Part shown: piece after piece, positions 40,085 to 50,995 of the stretch | How positions within the stretch are numbered: position 1 is the stretch's first letter | Layout: each line of letters begins with the position of its first letter | Assembly (NCBI RefSeq): GCF_963583255.1 | Contig: NC_084807.1 | Span: forward strand, 23,705,572 to 23,769,571 | From: Pyrus communis | Taxonomy: Eukaryota; Streptophyta; Magnoliopsida; Rosales; Rosaceae | DNA: 64,000 nt | Direction: 5' to 3' | The notes under the pieces: model-generated | What the model saw: only the letters and a program-made list of their open reading frames with translations | What the model was told of the DNA's origin: nothing | Database searches by the model: none | Position numbers and translations under genes: made by a program

Positions 40085-40490
40085 TTATCCAACAACTTAG
40101 TAACCATTTCGAATTAAGAAAGCATAAACCACCCTTTCAAACAAGAATAAACAATGATACAAGAATAAACAAAACCCACATTCAACCCATTCCAACACCC
40201 CAAGAACCATTTCGAATTAACAAAGAATAAATCCACCTTTTCAAACAAGAATAAACAATGCTACAAAGAATAAACAAAACCCACATTCAACCCATTCCAA
40301 CACCCTAAGAACCATTTCAAATTAACAAAGCATTAATCCACCTTTTCAAACAAAAATAAACAATGCTACAAGAATAAACAAAACTCACATTCAACCTATT
40401 CCAACACCCTAGGAACCATTTCGAATTCACAAAGCATGAATCCACATTTTCAAATAAGAATAAACAAAACCCCACATTCAACCCATTCTA
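40085..40490. repeat. Minisatellite, period about 104, near four copies
   Basis: The phrase ACCATTTCGAATTA recurs at about 40103, 40206, 40311 and 40415. The full unit includes CTTTTCAAACAAGAATAAAC and CCCATTCCAACACCC. It lies within the MULE remnant between the PB1-like frame and the right terminal repeat. Confidence 0.85.
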
Positions 40491-41690
40491 AATAATAAGT
40501 TCAGTATGCATTTGGAATCATCAAAAGCACAAAAAAAACTTACAATAGGTAGGCGTTGTTTCGTCGGGATCGTCGCACACGTACCACCCCATGTCAAATC
40601 CATCGATTTTTCTTCAAAGGTAATGGAACCCAGATGAAACCCCCTTCCGACACCAACGAAGTCAAGGAAGTGAGTCGACAAGATGATTTGGGTTTTTCGC
40701 TAAATTTCTAATCCAATTGTTCGAGATTTGGAGCCGCGAGAACTAGGGTTAGGGTTCTTGTTTTTCTGGAATTGGGAATGGAATTAGATCGATAGGATTT
40801 GGGTGTATCGGGGGGAAAACCAATTCGAAAGGCACACTTTACAACGTTCCCTTATCTTTTAAAATTTTTTAAATTTTTATTTAAATTTTTTTTTAATTTT
40901 GAAGGGATATCCACGTGTCGTCCTGTGAGAAAGCTACATGTATTGGGAATCTCGGATGCCATTTGGCAGGAAAACATTAGGTGTGGTGCCATGTGGAATC
41001 CATATAGGCGAGGAACTGGGCCCTGGATCAAGTCAGGTCAGCATTTAACTGAGAAATTCACTGCCAAGCTAACGGAAGTATAACATTGGACCAAATTCTA
41101 AAGATGAGGTATGACATTGTCAATTTTAAAAGATGAGATATGATACTGTCTTGACCTCAATAGTTGAGGTAGTTTTTTGTCATTTACCCTTTTTTTTCCA
41201 ATTGGGGTTGTGGGATGCGAGAAAACTGTTAGGCCGAATACTCATATGTTGGTCACTCTTAAAAAAAAAAAAAAAAAGTAGTTTCTTGTAGTTAATCTAT
41301 GTGGAGCCATATGATTGGATTAATGGGTCCACATCAGCACACAAACAAAAAATATTGATGAAATTTTAACAGAATGACTAAATTGTTGTGCGATAGTCAA
41401 AGTTAAGGACCAAATTTATTGATTTTTGAAACTCAGTGACCAAAATGAGGAGTTGGATCAATGTCAGAGATCATTTGCAATAAAACCCTTATTTTGTGTA
41501 ATCCACATGTCACCATTTCGGTGGCTTCATGGGTTCCACATACAAACTAGTTGACGGAATCTTAACAGAATGAATAAATTGATATGCAGTAGTGAATGCT
41601 ATGGACGACATTAATTGATTTTGGAAAAAAAGGACCAAAATGATGCGTTTGATCAATCTCAGAGATCATTTGTGATAAAAACTCTAAATT

Positions 41691-42165
41691 TTATGCGCAT
41701 GTCTTGTGAAGGGTCGTTTACTTTACACAGACTCTCCGAATTCCGCGCGTCCCTTCCCTCGTGAAAAGCCGTTTTAAGTGCATTTTCATCCGTTGTTTCT
41801 GTTTCTAACTTTCAACAACGCCATTTTTTCTTCGTCTTCTTCTCTTCTCCTCTCCTCTGTTTCCACAAACTTCAATGCAAAAACAACAAAACCCAACGTT
41901 CAAAAAATCCTCTATTTTGTTAGTCACCATTCTTTTCGCCATTGTTTTATGATTACCCACTTTCCGTTTGTTTCTCTGGAAAATCACATCGGAAAGAAAA
42001 CGTAGGTAAATGAAAATGCTATCTGATCAGCAGTTTTCTTATCCCTTCGGTCAAAACAAGAGAATTGGTTAATTTTTTTGGTTTTATGATTGCTAATGGG
42101 TTTTTGTTTGGTGGATTTTGGATCTCGGCAGGTGTGGGGTGCTGTGTGTGTGAGGAGTAGAACGT
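41691..42165 (+). promoter_or_regulatory. Upstream and 5' leader region of the RAB gene
   Basis: From about 41760 the sequence is pyrimidine-rich (CTTCGTCTTCTTCTC) as in plant 5' leaders. A possible leader intron runs from GTAAATG (42006) to an AG near 42131 (CTCGGCAG). No TATA box can be singled out with confidence. Confidence 0.4.
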
Positions 42166-44291
42166 ATGGCGTACAAGGTGGATCACGAATACGATTATCT
42201 CTTCAAGATTGTATTGATTGGAGATTCGGGTGTTGGAAAATCGAACATTCTTTCGAGGTTTACGAGGAATGAGTTTTCTTTGGAGTCTAAGTCCACCATT
42301 GGAGTTGAATTTGCAACTAGGACATTGCAGGTTGGTTTTGTTTGGAAAATATTGATCATTTGCAATTTTCCTGCTTCTAGCTTTTCTTTTTTTTAATTTT
42401 TTTATGAATTGAAACAATGGTGAAAGAATACATTATTTATAGAATTGTAGGAAATCCTTATAATTGTCTCCTGATAGTTGTTTCGATTTCTCGACGTAAA
42501 GTTTCACGTGGTACAAAAACCTCAGCGCCCATCTGATAACCATTTCGGTTTTTATTAATTTGTTTTTGTGGTTCTTCTTACCAAACAATGGATTGAGTTT
42601 TAGTTACCCTTGGTGCATATCAACTTTAACTATTTGTTTATAGCTTGTGATACTGTTTAGGGTATAGTACCAGTGTTGCCCTGCGTTATCATCCAGTTTA
42701 CGTCCGTGCCATGGACAATCTAGGTAGAACACCGCCATTCTGCAGAATATTGTTTGGTGACATTTGGATCTAAAATCTACCCAACCTTACCCTGTTACAA
42801 TACCAACTTAGCCGATTTCAAGATATAATTGAGTTGTTAGTGGCAGAGCTCTGCGCAGGGCTTCCCTTGTTGTGCATAGTAGAGAACTTCAAAAGGGATT
42901 GTCATTTTTATAGGCTTATTTTTAGCTACAACCTATATAACTCGATTTTGTTCTTACTTTGTCCTTATAAATCAAAAGTCATCACTTTATTCCATGAAAC
43001 TCAAAATTCACTTTACTGGGTTTTCGTTTCTTCTGTCAAATAACCTTCAAAATACTAACGTGGATTAAAAAAATGCATATGTGGAGTCCGTGTGGCAAGA
43101 AGGAGATAAATATTTTGGTAAAATGGAGATGAAGGACTGCAGGTTGGAGAAATTTGGGAAGCAGAGGCTTTAAGCCCGATGGAGGATAGGAGCGAAATTT
43201 GCAGAGTTTGATTTTTTTTTTTTTTTTTTTTTTCTCGGTTTTTTGTCTTTTCCTTTTATTGAATTTGGGCGTGGTGGTAGGATTGGGTGGATCATTAGTC
43301 TTTTGGTCGATTATATAATTGATTACGTTGTGGGGGGAATGGGTTACAAATGAAGAACTGGTTTTTTCTCTGGTCATTAGAGATGATTATGGAATTTTTG
43401 GATGGATGTTCAGTCTCAACAAACCCTAATTATTTCCATAATGACCAATTAGAATCGATGATTACAATTTTAACCTCACACGTCAACATTTTTTTACGGT
43501 TACAAAAGAAACAAAAACATGTTAAAGTTGAGCGAATTTTGAGTTTTAGGAGTAAAGTGACGGCTTTTGAGTTACATGGAGCAAAGTGAGAACAAAATCG
43601 AATTTTAAAAACGTAGCTAAAGATAAGTCCTTTTTATACTTAAAAAAAACCCTTCTCAATCTCATGTGTTTAAACGATGCGTCTTTTACTGACAAACAAC
43701 TGTTGAAATCCAAGCGATTCTTCACTTGCTTTTGCTTGTTTAGTCATTAAGGTTTCAGGAATAGCTGCTTGCTTCTCCATCAAGATATAACCTTTTATTC
43801 TGCTTCAGATAGAGGGGAAGACAGTGAAAGCACAAATATGGGACACGGCAGGTCAAGAGAGGTACCGAGCCATAACGAGTGCTTACTACAGAGGGGCTGT
43901 TGGTGCCTTAATGGTGTATGACATAACCAAGAGGCAAACATTTGACAACGTGCAGAGGTGGCTCCGCGAACTAAGAGACCATGCAGATTCTAACATTGTT
44001 ATAATGATGGCCGGGAACAAATCTGACTTGAATCACTTGAGAGCAGTTCCAGCAGATGATGCTCAAACATTGGCTGAGAAGGAAGGCCTCTCGTTCCTCG
44101 AAACTTCAGCATTGGAGGCCTTCAATGTCGAGAATGCGTTTCAGACCATTTTGTTGGACATTTATCACATAATAAGCAAGAAGGCACTAGCAGCACAGGA
44201 GGCAGTTTCAACTGGACTCCCTCAAGGAACTACCATCAATGTTGCAAATATTTCAGGTGACATGAACAAGAGAACTTGTTGCTCTAACTAA
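42166..44291 (+). CDS. RABA (RAB11-class) small GTPase
   Basis: This is a 215-residue Rab GTPase in two exons: 42166-42330 (55 codons, ending TRTLQ) and 43809-44291 (161 codons including stop), with a 1478 bp GT-AG intron in phase 0. Rabs cycle between GTP and GDP forms to direct vesicles; the RABA/RAB11 class acts at the trans-Golgi network, recycling endosome and cell plate. Visible motifs are the P-loop GDSGVGKS (residues 19-26), the effector loop [17 protein letters not shown] with the catalytic Gln, NKSD and ETSA for guanine recognition, and a C-terminal CCSN with paired cysteines for geranylgeranylation. Length and introns fit the family. The sequence is closest to the RABA1/RABA2 type; the exact subgroup is uncertain. 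Nothing is broken, so it is probably functional. Confidence 0.95.
42895..43652. repeat. Inverted-repeat element in the RAB intron
   Basis: About 120 bases at 42895-43020 are repeated in inverted form at 43525-43652. Shared words include ACTCGATTTTGTTCTTACTTTG and CAAAATTCACTTTACT-like sequence. No target duplication is evident. The central part has a T run and no gene. Confidence 0.6.
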
Positions 44292-45106
44292 GAAAGTATC
44301 GACTGTTGATCTATAAGACGGAAAGTAGGAATGCGTGTACAATTTTGGTTTTTGTCTACAGAAAAATGGGCTAAGCTTCTAGCGTCTTGTCATGTAATTT
44401 AACCTCTAGAAGCAGGGTTTTAGAGAACCGTAGTTGAAGATGAACGTGATGCGTTCGCTCTTTCTATTCATTTTTGGACTGGTACCGAAGGTAACTGGGG
44501 TCTTGGTATAGGCAAGGATTAGAATTAAAAAACATTGTATGTGTTCATATTATTGTTTTCTTGATCTTGTTCTTCAAAAGTTCTCTCTGATCTTGTGAAT
44601 GTTTGTACTTAATGCTGCAATAAATCTTCCCATGTATTTTTTTTATGTTATTAGTTTTTGAAAAATGACCATGTGTATATATTGGAGAGAGCTTAGAAAT
44701 AGTTGCTTGATTTCGGAAGAATACATGCATTGAGTCGAAATGTAGAGTCTCACTTCTCTGGATGGGACTTATAAGACACGATATGTTGAAATTTTGTCGA
44801 ATTTATTAAGTTCAGTTTCAACACTTACAGGTTCGGCAAACACAACTATAATAGTAATTTAATTTAATTCAAATAGTTCAGTTCAGATCGAATAACCAAC
44901 GTCAGCTTAAGGTCTAGTTCTCTCTTTGGCTAAAATAGTAAAATTAAAATGGTAATGCTATTTACACACTCTTTTTTACCTCTCACATACTCGTATTAAC
45001 TTTTTTTTCCATTGAACTTCTTCAACTTATTCGATTCGATGGCCGAAAAGAGAGATATGTGAGAAATAAAAAAATATGTGGGGATAACATCACCTAATTA
45101 AAAATA
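44292..45106. other. RAB 3' region and intergenic DNA
   Basis: The 3' untranslated region of the RAB gene probably extends to about 44540-44630, where AT-rich sequence with a possible poly(A) signal (AATAAA near 44619) occurs. Beyond it I see no gene. Confidence 0.45.
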
Positions 45107-45416
45107 GGGTAAATGACAAAAAACTACCTCAACTATGGGTCTCACGATATTATTATACCTCATGTTTTAAAATTAATAATGTCATACCTCATCTTTAGAA
45201 TTTGGTCCAATGTTATACCTTCCGTTAGCTTGACCGTGAATTTCTCAGTTAAATGCTGACGTGGCTTGATTCGATACCCACTTTCTATTAAAAATTTAAT
45301 AAAATAATTAAAAAATATTTTAAAAAATTGATTAAATATTAAAAAATTTATAAAAAAAATAATAATAAATAAAAAATAAAAAGCAAGAACCAAAAAATCA
45401 CCCATCAACCCATGTC
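45107..45416 (+). repeat. MULE-type terminal repeat arm, single
   Basis: It begins GGGTAAATGACAAAAAACTACC and follows the same sequence as the 38057 arm for about 150 bases, then AT-rich sequence. The opposite arm is missing. The Cassandra cluster begins immediately after. Confidence 0.65.
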
Positions 45417-46732
45417 TGTCACATCCCGGCCTAGGCTCCCACCACATCCCGGGCTCAACTTCACCGTAGCATGGCATTATTCGCTTTTGGCCCCGATCAC
45501 GCCCTCACGATTTTGTTTCTAGGAACTCACACAAGAACTTTCCAGTGAGTCACCCATCCTAGGATTGCTCTCGCGCGAATTCGCTTAACTTCAGAGTTCC
45601 AATGGAATCCGAAGCCAATGAGTTCCCAAAATGCCTCGTGCTAGGTAGAGATGGAAATATACATATAAGGCTTACAGGATCCACTCCCCTGGGCGATGTG
45701 GGATGTTACAATCTACCCCTCTTAGGGGCCCGACATCCTCGTCGACACACTCGCACCACACGATAGAGTGGCTCTGATACCACATCCCACATTGTCCAGG
45801 GGAGTGGATCCTGTAAGCTTTATATGTATATTCTCATCTCTACCTAGCACGAGGCCTTTTGGGAACTCACTAGCTTCGGATTCCATCAGAACTCCGAAGT
45901 TAAGCGAGTTCGCGCGAGAGCAATCCCAGGATGGATGACCCACTGGGAAGTTCTTGTGTGAGTTCCCAGAAACAAAATCGTGAGGGAGTGGTCGGGGCCC
46001 AAAGCGGACAATATCATGCTACGGTGGAGTCGAGCTCGGGATATGGTGGGGCCCAGGCCGGGATGTGACAATTTGGTATCAGAGCCACTCTGCCGTGTGG
46101 TGCGAGTGTGCCGACGAGGACGTCGGGCCCCTAAGGGGGGTGGATTGTAACATCCTACATCGCCTAAGGGAGTGGATCTTGTAAGCTTTATATGTATATT
46201 CCCATCTCTACTTAGTATGAGGCCTTTTGGGAACTCGCTTAACTTCAGAGTTCCGATGGAATCCAAAGCCAGTGAGTTCCCAAAAGGTCTCGTGCTAGGT
46301 AAAGATGAGAATATACATATAAGGCTTACAAGATCCACTCCCTTGGACGATGTGGGATGTTACAATACACCCCCTTAGGGGCCCGACGTCCTCATCGGCA
46401 CACTCGCATCACACAATAGAGTGACTTTGATACCAAATTGTCACATCCCAGCCTGGGCCCCCACCACATCCCCAGCTTGACTCCACTGTAACACGATATT
46501 GTCTGCTTTGGGCCCCGACCATGCCCTTACAGTTTTGTTTCTGGGAACTCACACGAGAACTTCCTAGTGGGTCACACATCCTGTGATTGCTCTCGTTCAA
46601 ACTCGCTTAACTTCGGAGTTCCGATGGAATCCGAAGCCAGTGAGTTCCCAAAAGATCTCGTGCTAAGTAGAGATGGGAATATACATATAAGGCTTATAGG
46701 ATCTATCCCCTTGGACGATGTGGGATTTTACA
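45417..46732. mobile_element. Rearranged Cassandra cluster in both orientations
   Basis: The segments in order are: LTR minus (45417-45710), internal minus (45711-45782), LTR plus lacking its first bases (45783-46070), internal plus with TGGTATCAGAGCC (46071-46145), truncated LTR plus (46146-about 46238) joined head-on to a truncated LTR minus (about 46237-46364), internal minus (46365-46438), LTR minus (46439-46732). Full LTRs are about 294 bp and carry the 5S-like block (GTTAAGCGA, GGATGGATGACCCACTGGG). There is no matching target duplication at the outer ends. Confidence 0.88.
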
Positions 46733-47403
46733 GTTAGAGTGTGTTTTGAGGTTGAATCGAGAACACGTATTTCTAGGGTTCCGGCGGTCCAAGGCTGATT
46801 TCAGATGTTTCCCGGCCTAATTGGATTTTGGCCCATGTATAAAAGTTGTTCCTCTCATTGAACTCTACTTGCCTATAAAATTTGGTGATTTTTAAAGTTA
46901 GTCGGAGAATTGGGTTTCCGTTCGCCGGAAACCACCACCCATGGCAGCGCGTGGCCAGTGGGCCGATTCTGCCAATTTGTGCATATTTTGATATTCTAAA
47001 TATGAGTTTGGTATTAAATTGATGTGTTTCGATTATTAAACACAATGTTGGTTATTTCGGTTATTTGCATATTATTGGAAATGGTTTGAAAAATGAAATG
47101 TGAACTACGAAAAGCTTGATCTCGCTAAAGGGTACGTATGCAGTTTAATAGGGTTAGATGCAGACTTAAATAGTCGAGAATTATATTTGGTTGAGTAGTT
47201 GATTTAAGTAAAGAAATTTGATGAATAAGATGAAATTAAATTTTATGTTTTTGGTAAGTAAATTTTGGTTGTAGATTATGTGAGTAATTAAGGAATTTTA
47301 AATAAAGAATGGTGTTTAAGGGTAGTAATATAAATAAGAGTTTAAATTGGGCCTATCACCGAAAATTTTCCTGAACAAGTAAGTTTTTGGGGCGGGGCGT
47401 TAC
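46733..47403. other. Unclassified LTR-like segment
   Basis: It shares AGCTTGATC, GGGTACGTAT/GGCAGT and GTTAGATGCAG with 32490-32590 and ends GGGGCGGGGCGTTACA, where the next copia fragment starts. It is probably a fragment of an LTR. No gene is present. Confidence 0.45.
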
Positions 47404-49683
47404 ACAAGTTGACCTGGGAATGGATTTGCTTGACTTCAATGTTCTGATGCTGTTGTTGCTAGTGTGAGTAAAAGAATTTCGGCGTTATGTGCTTAGTGTT
47501 GTCTCTCTTGATGTATCCCTTCTTTAATTGTTCGATACATGCTGCATTGCCTTCAAAAATCGTTGTAGGAAGGTCAACGACAGAAGAAAAACCACTAGTG
47601 CTTTGAATATGTTTCATAACTGCTTTCAGCCAAAAGCACTATCGCGAGGCTTCATGCAGGGCGAAAATCTCAGCATGGTTTGAAGAAGTCACAATTAACG
47701 TTTGCTTAGTAGACCTTCAAGATATAGATGTGTCTCCAACAGTAAAGACATAACCCGTTTAAGAACGTGCCTTATGTGGGTCAAACAAATAACCAGCATC
47801 TGCGTAACCAACGAGGCGAGAATCAACTCAAGGACCAAGAGGGGTGGTAGTTCCTGTCGAGGATTCATGGATATAGAACAAGCCCAAATCCGTAGTACCC
47901 TTAAGGTAGCGAAAAATATCTTTAACACCATTCCAGTATCTGCATGTAGGCACGTTGCTATATCTAGCCAAAAGATTAACAACAAAGGAGATGTCGGATC
48001 TAGTGCATTGAGCTAAGTACAATAAAGCACCAATTGCATTTAGGTATAAAACTTCAAGCTCCAAAATCTCTTCCTCATCCTCCTTCAGACACAAAGGATC
48101 TCGTTTAGCATCTAGAGTCCGAACGACCATAGGAGTACTCGAAGGCTTCACTTTATCCTCATTAAAATGACGCAACACCTTCTGGGTGTAGTTCGATTGA
48201 TGTACAAGGATTCCATCTGAACAATGTTCGATCTCTAAGCCGAGACAATATCGAGTTTCCCCAAGATCTTTCATCTTAAATTCTGATTTCAAGTGCGTAG
48301 CAATTTCCTCAAGCTCTGAGGGAGTTACAATGAGGTTTATGTCGTCGACATAAATTGCAACAATGGTAAATCCGGAATGTGACTTCTTAATGAGCATGCG
48401 TAAGCATAGTTCTTTGTTCACATAACCCTGACTTGTCAAATATTCACTCAGACGGTTATACCACATCCACCCGGATAGTTTCAATCCATAGAGTGACCTC
48501 CTCAATCTAATCGAGAGAGTGTTCCATAGTCTAGAACTATTTGAACCAATCAATGGAAGTCCTTCTGGAACTTTCATGTACATTTCCGTATCTAGATACC
48601 TATAAAGATACACGGTTACCACGTCCATAAGTTACATATTCAGTTTTTCAGAAACTACCAAACTGATAAGGTAACGGAACGTTATGACGTCCATTACGGA
48701 AGAATACGTCTCCTCGTAATCAATCCCATGGAGTTGAGAGAAGCCTTGTGTTACAAGGCGTGCTTTGTATCGCACTATTACATTCTTCTCATTACGTTTC
48801 CTCACGAAAACCCACGTATAGCCCACATGCTTCACATATGGTAGAGTAGGAACTACGAGCCCAACACCTTTCGTTTCGCAAGCAAATCGAGTTCAACCTG
48901 AATTGCTTGTTTCCAGTTTGACCAATCCATTCTATGTCGATATTCATCAATGGAGCGTGGTTCAATGTCATCGTTAAGCATGGTATCAGAAGCAATGGTG
49001 TACACAAATGTATCATCGATTATCATCTCATTCTGATTCCAAACCTCATCCAATATGGCGTAATGGACCAAAATCTTACGATTATCATCTCATTCTGATT
49101 CCAAACCTTATCCAATATGGTGTACACAAAAGTGATAACAGGCCACAGGCGGCCCAGCCATAAAGGCTTGCGGGTGGGCACGCAGAAACCCTAGTTGGGG
49201 CTGGGTTTCGGGACATTGGCCTAAGGAGGTAAGCCCAGCCAGCTGGGTTGGCTATTTGATTACGGGCATGGCATATATAAACCCAGTAAGCCAAGGAGGC
49301 TGCTGCAAATGGGACGGGGCTTTAAGCCTGTGTCTGGGACAAGCCCAGCATGCTTCTAGGATACGAGTTTGGGCTGGAGTGGACCAGGGCTTGCAGGCCC
49401 GTGTGACAAACGACCCAAGTTAAAGCTTGGTTGGGTCTGAGAGGTGCAGCAAGCCCAGAGGGCTGCACAGGTGGTCCAGGGCGTCGGGGCAATGCCATCC
49501 CATGGTGGTCCACGGTGGTGCCACAAATTTTCCTTTTTTTTTTTTTTTTTTTTCCAAATTTTAGGGTTAAAAATCCTAATTGCTTCTAAATTAATTTCAA
49601 TTCTTTGACTCGTTATTCCACATAGCATATATGTGTACTGCATGAACAATTATATATATTGACAAAATATATGAACATAAATA

Positions 49684-49717
<34 letters not shown>

Positions 49718-50181
49718 GAAAGGAAAATATAAATATAGGGGGTTCATGTATCATGGCGAATGTTTTCATGCTTCAAGATTTGTTCAAATATTTTAATTTA
49801 TTTTAAAAGAACCTGATTGGTAGAAAATGATTGAGAGCCTTTGAATTTGTAGAAGATAGCTCCTCTTACGATCCTTCAGTTCATTAGTTTCTAGCAAGAG
49901 CGTGCTGATAACGTGTTGTAGGCTTAATTAATTGAGCGATCTAAGGAATAGAGAGAGAGGGGGCCGACAGCAACAAGAGAGAAAGAGAGAGATTTAATTC
50001 TGAGGTGTGTGTTGTATCACCCCCTTATGCCTTTATTTATGATAGTAGGAAGGGTAAAATCCTTACCCTATTAGGATTACATCTCTTAATAGGTAATCAA
50101 CTCCTAATAGGTAACTACAAGATACTCCTAGATATACTAGGATTTACACAATCACATTCCTAATCCGATAGAACTGCAACA
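47404..50181 (-). mobile_element. Truncated copia element related to the 10.3-17.4 kb copy
   Basis: The 5' LTR is 49914-50181 (TG...CA, 268 bp). The same primer-binding sequence CGTGCTGATAACG is at 49901-49913 and the same GC-rich leader block at 49140-49550. Gag, protease and integrase are deleted: the leader is joined to the region just upstream of reverse transcriptase near 49085, where a short phrase (ATTATCATCTCATTCTGATT) occurs twice. The 3' LTR and the end of RNase H are missing at 47404. Confidence 0.88.
47828..48835 (-). pseudogene. Copia reverse transcriptase, mostly open
   Basis: Two frames (48835-48632 and 48628-47828) are separated by one disruption. The 266-codon frame contains SLYGLKLSGWMWYNRL, the catalytic AIYVDDINLIV (YVDD intact), KDLGETRYCLGLEIE and GALLYLAQCTRSDISFVV. 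RNase H then continues in broken frames to 47404. Its enzyme motifs are better kept than in the full-length relative, but without gag, protease and integrase it is dead. Confidence 0.85.
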
Positions 50182-50492
50182 GAGAGATATTTTTTAATGA
50201 TGTTAATTATTAAATAAAAACTTAATAATGTATTAATAATTAATTATTTATTCAATTAATATTAATTATTAAATAAAAAATTAATAATTAATTAATTTTT
50301 TATTCCAATTGGCAAATGAGTGGGCCCCATTCCTGCTACATTATTATTTAACAGCTAAATTGACAAAAAGTGTAATGGAAGTTTGAAATTGCAACGAATT
50401 AATACGTTGAGGTATGATATTGCAATGTTTAAAGCATGGGATATGAGATTGTGATTCGACCTATAGTAGAGGTAGTTTTATGTAATTTACCC
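50182..50492 (-). repeat. MULE-type terminal repeat arm at the inner edge of the right arm
   Basis: Read on the minus strand it starts GGGTAAATTACATAAAACTACC at 50492 and continues with related phrases for about 150 bases, then AT-rich sequence to the copia LTR. Its terminal GGG abuts the first base of the right arm of the inverted duplication. Confidence 0.6.
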
Positions 50493-50995
50493 AATTATTT
50501 TACTATTTCCATTTTGATAAATTATATTGATAAAGTAAAGGATTATAACAAGAGTAAATTGTAGCAATAGTCTCTCAAATTTAATCAAATTAGAGCAATG
50601 GTCCCTTAACTAAAAATTCATTATTATCGGTTCCTCAACTCATTAAAACATGTAGCTATGGTCCTTTTCGTCGACTCTGTTAGAATTCTGTCAAAATGAG
50701 TTATGTTGGAAGGATCATTGCTAAAATTGGGTTAAAGTTGAGGATCATTTCTCCAGTTGAATTAAAATTGAGGGACCATTGATACAATTTTTCTTTCTTG
50801 ATCTTTTGTATTTGCCCCTTGATTTAGCCTCACGTGCATGACACATGACTCATTTTAACAAAAGTTCTAACGGAGTTGATGAAAAGAACCATAGCTGCAT
50901 ATTTTGATGAATTGAGGGATCAATGGTAATGCATTTTTAGTTAAATAATCATTGTTCTAATTAAGTTAAAATTGAAGAACAATTGCTATAATTTA

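Larger units (their letters stand above)
38057..41189 (-). mobile_element. Mutator-like element, deleted derivative
   Basis: The terminal inverted repeats are about 200-250 bases and start GGGTAAATTACAAAAAACT. The left copy runs from 38057 and the right ends at 41189. The flanks are poly-T on both sides, so a 9 bp duplication cannot be judged. Internal frames on the minus strand show the N-terminal half of a MURA-type transposase (next entry), but no catalytic domain. Relatives of the terminal repeat lie at 2334, 45107 and just inside 50492. Confidence 0.8.
36931..41690. mobile_element. Composite TIR element with arms of about 400 bp
   Basis: 36931-37350 and 41265-41690 are inverted copies. 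Each arm is made of two diverged tandem monomers of about 200 bases, with phrases such as CACAAATGGTCCCT, CATCATTTTGGTCC and AACTCCTCATTTTGATC. Inside lie a MULE-type MITE (37518-38008) and the MULE remnant (38057-41189), so this is a nest. I could not define a target duplication. Confidence 0.7.
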
